From: Mucilaginibacter sabulilitoris
Lineage (GTDB): Bacteria > Bacteroidota > Bacteroidia > Sphingobacteriales > Sphingobacteriaceae
DNA: 64,000 bases
Direction of reading: 5' to 3'
Assembly: GCF_034262375.1 (NCBI RefSeq)
Contig: NZ_CP139558.1
Span: 3,658,001-3,722,000, forward strand
Both the position numbers and the translations under genes were made by a program. This document shows positions 54,860 to 63,840 of this stretch, one piece after another; position 1 is the stretch's first letter, and the number at the start of each line of letters is the position of its first letter. The notes under the pieces were generated by a model. It saw only the letters and a list, made by a program, of their open reading frames with translations, made no database searches and was not told the DNA's origin.

Positions 54860-55675
54860 TTATTGGTTCTTGTGGTAAATTAAGGGGTTTTGGTCATTGT
54901 TGTTTAATACATCACCTATTTTTAAACTAGAAAATGCGTCATCATTTAAAATATTTTGAATACCATTAAAAGTACTTCCATCAGGCATATAGGCGCAGGT
55001 CATGGCTCGTCTGTAACCTGGTGTCATATTTGCATGGGCTCCATGTATGGTAAGCCCGTTGTGAAACGAACAACTGCCAGCCTTCACTGGTGCAGCCACA
55101 GCTTTACTGGTTTTAAATTCGGGATAGGTTGTGAAAATGGCACCCATGTTTTTGCCGATACCAGGGTTTTCAAAAGTTGTTTGCAGATAGGAGCCGGGTA
55201 TGAAGAAGAGGCAGCCGTTTTCATACGTTGCGTCATCAAGTGCCACCCAGATAGATAATGCCCGGCGGTCGCTAAATGACCAGTAGGGGGTATCCAGGTG
55301 CCATGATGTAGGGTTGGCCCATGGTTTTTTAATGAGTGCCTGATCATGCCATATCCTTATACCGTCAGCGCCCGATAATTGGGCTGCCATTTTGCCCAAC
55401 CGTTCGTCGACCATAATCTGTTTAATTTTATCATTATCCTGCCATAGGTTAATTAACTGGTCAAAAACGTTGTCATAATAGGATTTGTCGGCATCATCTC
55501 CTTTGCCATAAACCTCTTTGCGATCGGGCATTTTGTTGCCGTTTCGGTTTGCAACTGCCTCATCAAGGGCTGTTCGCCAAAAATCAAGCTCATCTGGTGA
55601 AAGGAAATCTTCTACTACTAAAAAGCCATTATGGCGGTATTGCGCAATGTCCTGCGGCGATAGCTCATTTTTCAT
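54860..55675 (-). CDS. Phytanoyl-CoA dioxygenase (PhyH) family protein
   Basis: This 271-residue protein begins with the PhyH-type IAQYRHNGFLVVEDFLSPDE. The HxD pair is in SWHLDTPYWSF, and the distal His is in FHNGLTIHGAHANMTPGYRR with Arg for 2-oxoglutarate binding. It is the first gene of the minus-strand operon with the glycosidase and isomerase. It should hydroxylate a small substrate, possibly a modified sugar. Confidence 0.92.
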   Translation of the reverse strand: MKNELSPQDIAQYRHNGFLVVEDFLSPDELDFWRTALDEAVANRNGNKMPDRKEVYGKGDDADKSYYDNVFDQLINLWQDNDKIKQIMVDERLGKMAAQLSGADGIRIWHDQALIKKPWANPTSWHLDTPYWSFSDRRALSIWVALDDATYENGCLFFIPGSYLQTTFENPGIGKNMGAIFTTYPEFKTSKAVAAPVKAGSCSFHNGLTIHGAHANMTPGYRRAMTCAYMPDGSTFNGIQNILNDDAFSSLKIGDVLNNNDQNPLIYHKNQ

Positions 55676-55751
55676 TTAGTTCTAAAATTGGTTTATGAAA
55701 TCAAAATTATAATGAAAGCTATTTCAGCAGTTATTACATGAAGGGCTTTTT

Positions 55752-55849
55752 TTTGTACTTTTTGATATATCTGTTTTTAGGTAACTGATAGTGATCTTAT
55801 AACGATCTTATAAAAAACTACTTATTGCATAATTATCAAAAAGTACAAA
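55752..55849. promoter_or_regulatory. Widely spaced 16-bp inverted repeat between PhyH and susC
   Basis: TTTGTACTTTTTGATA (55752-55767) is exactly complementary in reverse to TATCAAAAAGTACAAA (55834-55849), with 66 bp between them. It sits 77 bp from the PhyH start and about 380 bp before susC. Two distant half-sites of this kind suit a looping or dimeric AraC-type regulator. The TATCAAA core recurs upstream of 63841. Confidence 0.6.
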
Positions 55850-56228
55850 TTAATGTCCAAATAATGTATTTAAAAATTTAAACTATCGAATAATTTTGAT
55901 GTAACAATTATATACCAATTCATCCGGCCGAACCATCTAACCAGCCGCGATAAGAATAAATTACTAATAAAACTGATTATGAAACAAAGCATTACTGCAA
56001 CAGTAAGTCATTTTTGGTTCTCAGGTAGTCCTCCTTAACAGGTAAAGAAGATTGTTCTGAATCTTTTAATAATCCGGAAATCTAATATTGAGTGATCCGG
56101 TTTGCTATGAACTGAGCAACCCAAAAAATCCAAAATTCTGAAAGCCAATAAAAAAAAATGCCATCAATACATGGCCTGGCTTTGCTATGCCAAAATTTAA
56201 CCAAACAATAACCAATTAATTAAATCTC

Positions 56229-59200
56229 ATGAAAAAAAAACTTTTACTTTTTAAACCGTGGAAGTACAGCGCGCTACTCATGTTGGCGCTACTCATGTAC
56301 CTTCCTTTACGGTCGCAGGGCCAGGTTGCAGTTACCGGCACTGTAAAAGATTCGGTAAGTTCCGAGCCGGTCGTAGGTGTTTCTGTTTCCTTAAAAGGTA
56401 CAACAACAGGCACCCAAACAGATCTCAATGGTAGGTTTAAAATTAGTGCACCGGTTGGCAGCGTGTTAATATTCAGGTATATAGGTTATAAAGAGCAACA
56501 GGTTACGGTGCAAAACTCCGATATGATTAATGTGCGGTTAGCCTCTATATCACAAAATTTAAAAGAAGTAGTGGTTGTGAGCTATGGTACGCAAAATAAG
56601 CGTGAAGTAACCGGCGCCATAAGTCAGCTAAAAGCTACCGAGGTTAAAGATATGCCGGTACCTAATATTGGCCAAAAATTACAAGGTAAGCTCGCCGGTG
56701 TACAGATCAATCAAAATTCAGGAACCCCGGGTGCAGAAATGACGTTCCGCATCCGTGGTGCGGCATCCATTAACGCGGGCAATAACCCACTGGTTGTTAT
56801 TGATGGGTTTCCATCCGAAAGCGGCCTTCAAACCCTAAGTCCTGATGAAATTGAAACTATTTCGGTATTAAAGGATGCATCGGCTTCTTCGTTGTATGGT
56901 TCACGTGCAGCCAACGGCGTTATTTTGGTAACTACGAAGCAAGCTAAAACTGGTCAGAAAAGCCTGGACTTTAGCGCTTATACAGGTGTACAGTCTGTCC
57001 CGGACAGGGGCAAGCCCGACCTTATGAACCCCCAGGAATTTGCACAGTATAAAAAGGAGTATTATGAGGATGCCGCCAGATACGAAGGCTACACTGGAGG
57101 AGTACCTACGGTTTATCAAAACCCTGCTCAGTACGCCGGTAAACCTGGTACAAACTGGTTTGATATTTTATTACGTAATGCAGTTACTCAAAATTATAAC
57201 CTGGCTTTTGCCTCGGGCACAACAGATCTGAAATCGGTTGTCAACTTGAACTACAACAAGCAGGAAGGCGTAATGCTCAATTCGTATGATGAACGCTTTA
57301 CTGCCAGGACTAATAATATTTACACAGCATCTGACAGATTAACACTCGGAGTTAACTTGGAGGTATCCTATGGTAATAACCAGGTGGTGCCTGGTTTGGA
57401 TAACGGACGTAATATCATAGAAAATGCCTTTTTAATGGATCCTACACTAAACTATAAAAACCCCGATGGTTCCTATCCGTTGTCGTTTTCGCAACCCGGT
57501 ATGTTCCCAAACCCCAACTATTACCTGGTGTTAACACAAATAGTTAACAAAACCAAAGCAACAAGAGTAATTGCCAACGGATTTGCCGAATTGAAAATTG
57601 TTGATGGTTTAAAGTTTAAGACAACCATAAATGTAAATACCGACAATACTACTAACCGGCAATTTACACCATCTACGGCACAAGGAGGATTAGGCAGCGC
57701 ACCGCCGCAACCGGCTACGGGGCGTTATGGCAGCAGCAGCTTTACTACCTGGCTAAGTGAAAATACGCTGAACTATCAAAAAACTTTAGCAGGCAAACAT
57801 AATTTTGATGTGTTGGCAGGTTACACCTATCAGCGATACTCGAGCGAGAACAGTTACATTGATGCAAGTCAATTCCCTGATGATAACATTCAGTGGATTA
57901 ACGCGGCAACAACCCGGATAGGGAATATTGATCCCAATAACTTCGGACAATGGTCGTTATTGTCGTATATCGGTCGTTTTAATTACAATTACGACAGTAA
58001 ATATCTTGTTTCCTTTGCTTTCAGGCGAGACGGCTCTTCAAAATTTGGGGCTAATAACAAATACGGTAATTTCCCTTCGGTATCATTAGGATGGGTTGCC
58101 TCTGACGAAGCATTTTTTAAGAATGTAAAGCCTATAAACTTTTTAAAACTAAGGGCCAGTTACGGTAAGGTTGGTAACAATAATATTGGCAACTACACCT
58201 ACCTGGCTTCGGTTAATACAAGCAATTATGTTTTCAGTAATCAGGTTACGCCGGGAAAAACGCTTAGCGGCATAGGCAATAACGATTTAACCTGGGAAAC
58301 CACCACCAGCTATGACTTAGGTTTAGATCTTGAAATGTTTAACAGTAGGTTGTCATTTACCTATGATTATTACTGGAAAAAAACCGATGGTCTGTTATAT
58401 GGGATAGACATCCCCGTTCAATCAGGGTTTACAACCATCACATCCAATGTGGGCAGGTTTGATTTCTGGGGGCATGAATTTACCATTGGATCAAAAAACC
58501 TTGTAGGGGCGTTTAAATGGAATACTAATTTCAATATTTCATTTGACAGGAACCTTGTTAAAAAACTGGGCACCAATGATGCACCTATTGGCGGTTACAA
58601 TGAATACTGGGATGATAACAGGACAGCTGTTGGCCATCCAATAGGCTTGTTTTACGGCTATATCAACACCGGTGTTTACATGACCCAGCAGGAGTTTGAT
58701 ACACAGCCTCATAATGCTACAGCCATGGTTGGTACAGCCCGTTTTAAAGACGTTAGCGGACCAGATGGTGTTCCTGATGGTAAAATTGACAGTTATGACA
58801 GAACCTACATCGGTAACCCGAACCCAACCTTTGTTTATGGTATTACCAACAGCTTCTCCTACAAAAACTTTGATCTAAGTGTAGTAATGGCCGGTTCAGT
58901 CGGGAACGATATTGCCGATGATGCGTTTCAGTCGACAGAAAATCTTGATGGCGTATTCAATGTAAGAAAAGGTGTGGCCAATCGCTGGCGGTCCGAAGAA
59001 GATCCCGGTGACGGCATATATCCAAGAACAAGAAGCGGAACCACTGCCGATTTCAGAAACTTTACCAGCCGGCAGGTATTTAAGGCAACATATCTTGCTG
59101 TTAAAAATATTACGCTGGGCTATACCTTGCCAGTTAAAAAGACCAAATATTTCAGAAGTTTCAGAGCTTATCTGAGCGCGCAAAATGCATTCATTTTCTC

Positions 59201-59324
59201 TAAATATCCAGGGCTTAACCCCGAGGCCGGACTTGCAGGCTTAAACGGGCTAAACCAGGGCCGCGATTTTACCGGTTATCCTATTCCCCGGGTATTATCA
59301 GTGGGTATAAATGCGGGTTTTTAA
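56229..59324 (+). CDS. SusC-type TonB-dependent outer-membrane transporter (no STN)
   Basis: The product has 1031 residues. Signal peptide about 1-32, carboxypeptidase-like domain about 35-110 (VTGTVKDSVSSEPVVGVSVS), TonB-box region EVVVVSYGTQNKREVTGAIS, plug (NNPLVVIDGFPSES, ISVLKDASASSLYGSRAANG) and beta-barrel ending in Phe (VLSVGINAGF). Without an STN domain it is a transporter only, controlled by the AraC regulators rather than a sigma/FecR pair. It is paired with SusD 26 bp downstream. Confidence 0.95.
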   Translation: MKKKLLLFKPWKYSALLMLALLMYLPLRSQGQVAVTGTVKDSVSSEPVVGVSVSLKGTTTGTQTDLNGRFKISAPVGSVLIFRYIGYKEQQVTVQNSDMINVRLASISQNLKEVVVVSYGTQNKREVTGAISQLKATEVKDMPVPNIGQKLQGKLAGVQINQNSGTPGAEMTFRIRGAASINAGNNPLVVIDGFPSESGLQTLSPDEIETISVLKDASASSLYGSRAANGVILVTTKQAKTGQKSLDFSAYTGVQSVPDRGKPDLMNPQEFAQYKKEYYEDAARYEGYTGGVPTVYQNPAQYAGKPGTNWFDILLRNAVTQNYNLAFASGTTDLKSVVNLNYNKQEGVMLNSYDERFTARTNNIYTASDRLTLGVNLEVSYGNNQVVPGLDNGRNIIENAFLMDPTLNYKNPDGSYPLSFSQPGMFPNPNYYLVLTQIVNKTKATRVIANGFAELKIVDGLKFKTTINVNTDNTTNRQFTPSTAQGGLGSAPPQPATGRYGSSSFTTWLSENTLNYQKTLAGKHNFDVLAGYTYQRYSSENSYIDASQFPDDNIQWINAATTRIGNIDPNNFGQWSLLSYIGRFNYNYDSKYLVSFAFRRDGSSKFGANNKYGNFPSVSLGWVASDEAFFKNVKPINFLKLRASYGKVGNNNIGNYTYLASVNTSNYVFSNQVTPGKTLSGIGNNDLTWETTTSYDLGLDLEMFNSRLSFTYDYYWKKTDGLLYGIDIPVQSGFTTITSNVGRFDFWGHEFTIGSKNLVGAFKWNTNFNISFDRNLVKKLGTNDAPIGGYNEYWDDNRTAVGHPIGLFYGYINTGVYMTQQEFDTQPHNATAMVGTARFKDVSGPDGVPDGKIDSYDRTYIGNPNPTFVYGITNSFSYKNFDLSVVMAGSVGNDIADDAFQSTENLDGVFNVRKGVANRWRSEEDPGDGIYPRTRSGTTADFRNFTSRQVFKATYLAVKNITLGYTLPVKKTKYFRSFRAYLSAQNAFIFSKYPGLNPEAGLAGLNGLNQGRDFTGYPIPRVLSVGINAGF

Positions 59325-59350
59325 TGTAATATCTATTAAGCAAAACAAAA

Positions 59351-60895
59351 ATGAAAAAGTTATCATATATAATATTAATGACGTTGGGCATGGTTTCCTG
59401 TAAAAAGGATACACTCAATCTTGTTCCGCAAACTTCACTGAGTTCGTCGTCGTTTTTTAAAAACGCAGCTGAGTTTAACCAGGCACTGACCGGAGCTTAC
59501 ACTAACCTTCGGGGTGTTGCCTTTATGGGCATTTATATGGATGAAATGCGATCTGACAATACTTTTTTTACCATTTACTCTGCAGATAGGGGCACCTCAA
59601 CCAGTGCCGAGGCAATGGCCGAATTTATTGACAACAACATATCCAGCCAGGAACCAAATACACCCGGTAACCGGTACGGTAATGATTATTCGGGCATTTC
59701 ATCTGTAAACATAGTGCTGTCGCGCCTGGCCAAATCAACCCTTGCACAAGCAGATAAAGACCAAATATCCGGCGAAGCTCTATTTTTAAGAGCGTTTTAC
59801 TATTATGATCTGGTTCAGCATTATGGTGGTGTACCATTGCAACTGGAAGAAGTTACCAATATAGACGGCGCTTTTTTACCCAGAAATTCGGTGGATGATG
59901 TTTATAACCAGATAGTGAAAGACCTTACTGCTGCTATACCACTTTTGCCTGTTGTAAAAACCTTCCCGCAATCGGGTAGAGCAACACAGGGCGCGGCCAA
60001 AATGCTACTCGCTTACGCCTATATGTCAAAACCGACAAAGGAGTATGGGAAAGCAGAAGCCGCTTTGCTGGATATTACCAAAATGAATTACGCACTTTTG
60101 CCGGATTATGCCAGTGTATTTGACCCGACGAAGAAAAATAATCAGGAATCGATATTTGAAGTACAATATAAAATAGGTAACGATGGACAACAAAGTGACT
60201 TTATTTGGAGGTTTATTCCTAAAACAACCAACTCTGAGGTAATACTGGGTTTACGTGGTACCAATGCACGTGGGGGCTTAACCAGCGGCGGCTGGAACGT
60301 TCCGACCCAGGAAATGGTTGACTCCTATGAGCAGGGGGACTTGCGGTTGCCGGCCTCTATTGCAGTAGCCGAAGGAACGGTTGCTAATGAGGTATTAACC
60401 ACTACGGCGGTTAAAAGTCCGGTAGGCTATAAACCCACTCCCGGTTTAGGTTATTACTACTTTATTAAAAAGTATCTGCACCCACCATACCAGGTTGAAT
60501 ATAATACTGACGACAACTGGCCGGTATTTCGCTACTCGGGCGCATTGTTGCTTTTAGCCGAATGCTTGGTAGATGAAGGCAAAAATGGCGACGCATTGCA
60601 ATATCTTAACCGAGTTAGAAAAAGAGCGGGGTTGCCAGATCTGGCACAGGCCACCAAGCAAAACGTTTCCGACGAGATGCGTCATGAACTGGCATTTGAG
60701 AACCACAGATGGACAGACCTTATCCGTAATAACATGGCAATTGATGTCCTTAACGCTAAAGGCGTAACGATGAAAAAATTGTACGGATTTTTATTGCCAT
60801 CTACCTTTAACGTTACTCAAAACAGACTAATTTATGCTATCCCTTTCCGCGAGCTACAAATAAATAATAAACTGACCCAAAACCCAGGTTATTAA
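59351..60895 (+). CDS. SusD/RagB-type surface glycan-binding lipoprotein
   Basis: The 514-residue lipoprotein (lipobox TLGMVSC, Cys about 17) has SusD features SSSSFFKNAAEFNQALTGAY, SGEALFLRAFYYYDLVQHYG, the C-terminal DEMRHELAFENHRWTDLIRN and the usual ending LTQNPGY. It caps the SusC transporter encoded just upstream and binds its glycan. It ends at a bidirectional terminator. Confidence 0.95.
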   Translation: MKKLSYIILMTLGMVSCKKDTLNLVPQTSLSSSSFFKNAAEFNQALTGAYTNLRGVAFMGIYMDEMRSDNTFFTIYSADRGTSTSAEAMAEFIDNNISSQEPNTPGNRYGNDYSGISSVNIVLSRLAKSTLAQADKDQISGEALFLRAFYYYDLVQHYGGVPLQLEEVTNIDGAFLPRNSVDDVYNQIVKDLTAAIPLLPVVKTFPQSGRATQGAAKMLLAYAYMSKPTKEYGKAEAALLDITKMNYALLPDYASVFDPTKKNNQESIFEVQYKIGNDGQQSDFIWRFIPKTTNSEVILGLRGTNARGGLTSGGWNVPTQEMVDSYEQGDLRLPASIAVAEGTVANEVLTTTAVKSPVGYKPTPGLGYYYFIKKYLHPPYQVEYNTDDNWPVFRYSGALLLLAECLVDEGKNGDALQYLNRVRKRAGLPDLAQATKQNVSDEMRHELAFENHRWTDLIRNNMAIDVLNAKGVTMKKLYGFLLPSTFNVTQNRLIYAIPFRELQINNKLTQNPGY

Positions 60896-60914
60896 GTTAT
60901 CTGAAAGCTACGAA

Positions 60915-60954
60915 ACTAAAAAGCAGGTAAGCCATAGTTTACCTGCTTTTTAGT
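60915..60954. terminator. Bidirectional terminator between susD and the GH43-like gene
   Basis: A 16-bp perfect stem (60915-60930 with 60939-60954; core AAAAAGCAGGTAA) has an 8-base loop and T-runs on either strand. It separates two convergent genes. Confidence 0.85.
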
Positions 60955-60979
60955 AATATCTGAAAATGAAATCAGAAAA

Positions 60980-62473
60980 TTATTTAATGTGAACTTTTAA
61001 TTTGATCGCTTTTCCTTTTTCCTGGGTAAACCGGTCACTTCCATTATTACTCATCGCCGCAGAATTGTCAGTCTCGGACTCTTTATATTCAAGACCGTAA
61101 CAACCGGTTGTAGTGGTCGATTTGATAACCGCTAGGTAACGTTTTCCTTTAATAACAGCTGCTTTAAATTTAATTGTATAATTTTTAGGTGCCCATGATA
61201 GCGTATCCTGCTTTAGCGTTATAGTTGCAATTGCGGCACCTGTGAGATTTGATTCATTATCAGTACTGTATAACTCTATCATAAGGTCCGCATCTGGATA
61301 GCCGCTTTTAAATGTGGTAAAATCAAGCTGGTATAAACTACCGCTGTGGTCGGCGGTAAATGATTGCGCCCATTGCCTGGTTTTATTGATATCACATGCC
61401 GTGGTAAAATCATCATTAACCTGAGTTGATTTGCCAGCATTGTAATTTGGAAGGACATTGGTTTCACCGCAGATTAGTGGATTGATAGATCCATCAGCAG
61501 CAAAAGTAAGCGGAGCCCAGTAAAAATTGGCTTGCGCCTCATTTTTGGCTGCGTTGTTCCATAAGTCGCTGCCAAAAAGAAAAACTGTTTCTGAATTTAA
61601 TTTAAAGGTTGATACAAAAGAGGGTTGGCCGCCGCAGGAATTGTCGCTGATCTTTTTACCTTCAGACCATGGCCCCAAAGGTGATCTGGCAGTGCGATAA
61701 GAAGCGCCTGTGCCCGAGCAATATCCACAGTTAGGATCCGAGTAAACCACATAGTAAATGCCTTTTCGCTTAAACAATGCTGGCGCTTCTGTTTTGCCAT
61801 CGGTAACTGATTTAACATGCTGACCTGTACCAGTAAGATAATCGGCACTTAACTTTTCAATCACGATGCTGCCTTTTGTACGCCAGTCGGTATAAGCAAG
61901 ATAAGCCGTTCCGTCATCATCAACAAACGTATCATGGTCGCCATTATTCAGGCCTGCTACGGGCATTTCACTGTTAACCGCAAGGGTTGGTTCCTTAACT
62001 TCGGTAAATGGGCCTGTTGGCTTTTTGCTTGTGAAAACACGATACCCAACGCGATTATCATATACATTTATCCAAAGTACATAAAGCCGCGTTTTCTGAT
62101 TGTAAATAACATGAGGACGAAAGCAACCATAAGTTTTGCCATCGCAACGCGTTTGCCACACAGTGGTTTTAGCGTTAAATAAAAAGCCTTTATCTGTCCA
62201 ATTGTTAAGATCTGTAGATGAATATACTTTAAAACCACAAAATGGGGCCGACTTATTGCCCCATTCAAAGCCACAATCATAACTGGTGCCATATAGATAA
62301 TATATGCCATTAAACAATGCTATTTCGCCATCATGAGCATCAATAGCATTGCCAAGGTTATCAAACCTGGTTAGCTGTTTCCCGTTGCTGCTAAAGTTTT
62401 TTTTGGTTTGTGCGAAGGTAATTTGTGTAAATAGCAGAAAACTTAGAATGGTGGTGATAATGATTGTTTTCAT
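60980..62473 (-). CDS. Secreted GH43-like glycosidase with C-terminal beta-sandwich
   Basis: This 497-residue protein has a signal peptide (about 1-21). The five-bladed propeller starts NLGNAIDAHDGEIALFNGIY (catalytic base near Asp46/48), with Asp181 in NGDHDTFVDDDGTAYLAYTD and Glu229 in GKTEAPALFKRKGIYYVVYS as the expected pKa-modulator and acid. After about residue 350 a beta-sandwich resembling a carbohydrate-binding module follows. The start resembles galactan 1,3-beta-galactosidase-type GH43 members. It probably releases galactose or arabinose residues from polysaccharides in the periplasm. Confidence 0.88.
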   Translation of the reverse strand: MKTIIITTILSFLLFTQITFAQTKKNFSSNGKQLTRFDNLGNAIDAHDGEIALFNGIYYLYGTSYDCGFEWGNKSAPFCGFKVYSSTDLNNWTDKGFLFNAKTTVWQTRCDGKTYGCFRPHVIYNQKTRLYVLWINVYDNRVGYRVFTSKKPTGPFTEVKEPTLAVNSEMPVAGLNNGDHDTFVDDDGTAYLAYTDWRTKGSIVIEKLSADYLTGTGQHVKSVTDGKTEAPALFKRKGIYYVVYSDPNCGYCSGTGASYRTARSPLGPWSEGKKISDNSCGGQPSFVSTFKLNSETVFLFGSDLWNNAAKNEAQANFYWAPLTFAADGSINPLICGETNVLPNYNAGKSTQVNDDFTTACDINKTRQWAQSFTADHSGSLYQLDFTTFKSGYPDADLMIELYSTDNESNLTGAAIATITLKQDTLSWAPKNYTIKFKAAVIKGKRYLAVIKSTTTTGCYGLEYKESETDNSAAMSNNGSDRFTQEKGKAIKLKVHIK

Positions 62474-62600
62474 TGGTCTTAAAGTTTATTTGGAAGCTTA
62501 TATGTTGTACAGCATAGAGCTGTAGCTTTCCAAAATTATTTTAGTAGAACCAGATTATACTTACATTATTTGATAATTTATTTGTTGTTTATGGCAGGTG

Positions 62601-63485
62601 TTACAAAGTACCCCGGGTTCGTTTCCTATATTCTGAAGGGGTTAAGCCGGTTCTTTTTTTAAAGAGTTTTGAAAAGTAAAAATAAGAATCAAACCGAAGA
62701 TCACTTGAAATCTGTTTAATGGGTATGCCTGGGTCATTAAGCAAACTTTTGGCACGCTCAATTTTTAATTGAATATAATACTGACCAGGTGAAAGGCCTG
62801 TGTGGGTTTTAAACACTTTACGAAACCAGGAATAACCAACCTGCAATTGCTCGGCGGCTATTTCTGGCGAAAAATCCTCGGCTATGTTAGACCTAAACAA
62901 TAGACGTGCCTTGTTAATAATCACTTCTTTGTCTTCAGATTCGACTGAGTTTTGTTTTATAATAGAATGGAAGCTGCCAAGCAAATGCAATGCGGCACCG
63001 GATATGAGGGGCTGGTAGCCTGGACCTTCCAGTTTCGTTTTTTCGATGATGCAGTTAAAAATGTCAAATGTATTTTCATTAAACCCAATATATAAACAAG
63101 GGTTATCGGGCTTGAAAAAACTCCTTTTAGCCAGATTGTCCATGATCTCACCTTTAACGCCTATCCAATATTCGTCCCATCCGGTTTCGCCATTGGGTTT
63201 ATAGCGGTGTCTTTCGCCGGGGAAAAGAATAATGATGGTACCTGCTTTAACTTCGGTTTGGCTGCAACTGTCCGACTCAAAAATGCCTTTGCCTTTGGTG
63301 ATATATATGATCTGGTACTCATTTAAAACACGGCCTGCGTTCCAGTTAAAATAATGGTGGGCCGGATGGCTTTTAAAAGGATATAAGCCAGATGCTTCAA
63401 TACGCGTGCAACCGGCATTTAAAACACATAAACCCCAGTTTTCATCTTCTTTACTTACCGGCAGGTATTTATAGTAATTGATCAT
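62601..63485 (-). CDS. AraC-family regulator, paralogue of the one at 50595
   Basis: This 294-residue protein has a cupin part (FNWNAGRVLNEYQIIYITKG, ILFPGERHRYKPNGETGWDE) and a double HTH (about 195-290: SPEIAAEQLQVGYSWFRKVF, IKQISSDLRFDSYFYFSKLF). The two regulators share length, domain order and many motifs such as HRYKP and GW(D/E)EYW(I/V)G. It is divergent from the isomerase-like gene at 63841 and probably controls it through the repeats between them. Confidence 0.93.
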   Translation of the reverse strand: MINYYKYLPVSKEDENWGLCVLNAGCTRIEASGLYPFKSHPAHHYFNWNAGRVLNEYQIIYITKGKGIFESDSCSQTEVKAGTIIILFPGERHRYKPNGETGWDEYWIGVKGEIMDNLAKRSFFKPDNPCLYIGFNENTFDIFNCIIEKTKLEGPGYQPLISGAALHLLGSFHSIIKQNSVESEDKEVIINKARLLFRSNIAEDFSPEIAAEQLQVGYSWFRKVFKTHTGLSPGQYYIQLKIERAKSLLNDPGIPIKQISSDLRFDSYFYFSKLFKKRTGLTPSEYRKRTRGTL

Positions 63486-63840
63486 TCAGATATAAATTAA
63501 ATCCGACTACCTGGTATAAATTCTTATTGGCGCATTAATCCACGGATGTTTGATTTACAATCTATAAAAATATTAAACTTTTAAGTAAAAATATATGCAG
63601 ATTATACATGTTAAACCTTAATGCCAAAAAATACAAACAAAATATCAAATAGTTTATAGCAGGTCTGTTGCCTGTTTAAATCAAAAACTACAAATCAAAT
63701 ATCAAAACATACATTGTAAAAAGGGGGCTGGCAAGATAACTTTGAGATATCAGCAATTAGCCAGTTTATAAAAAGCCCTTGCCCTTATAGTTTAATATGG
63801 TGGTCAACCGGCCTGATTTTTATACCATACTGTAAATAAC
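63486..63840. other. 355-bp divergent promoter region
   Basis: It is AT-rich and contains the direct repeats listed separately; no small gene is seen. Confidence 0.5.
63632..63707. promoter_or_regulatory. Pair of 19-bp direct repeats, candidate AraC operator
   Basis: TACAAACAAAATATCAAAT (63632-63650) and TACAAATCAAATATCAAAA (63689-63707) match at 16 of 19 positions and are 57 bp apart. They lie 134-209 bp upstream of the gene at 63841. Direct repeats with a shared TATCAAA core are typical half-sites for AraC-type proteins. Confidence 0.5.
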
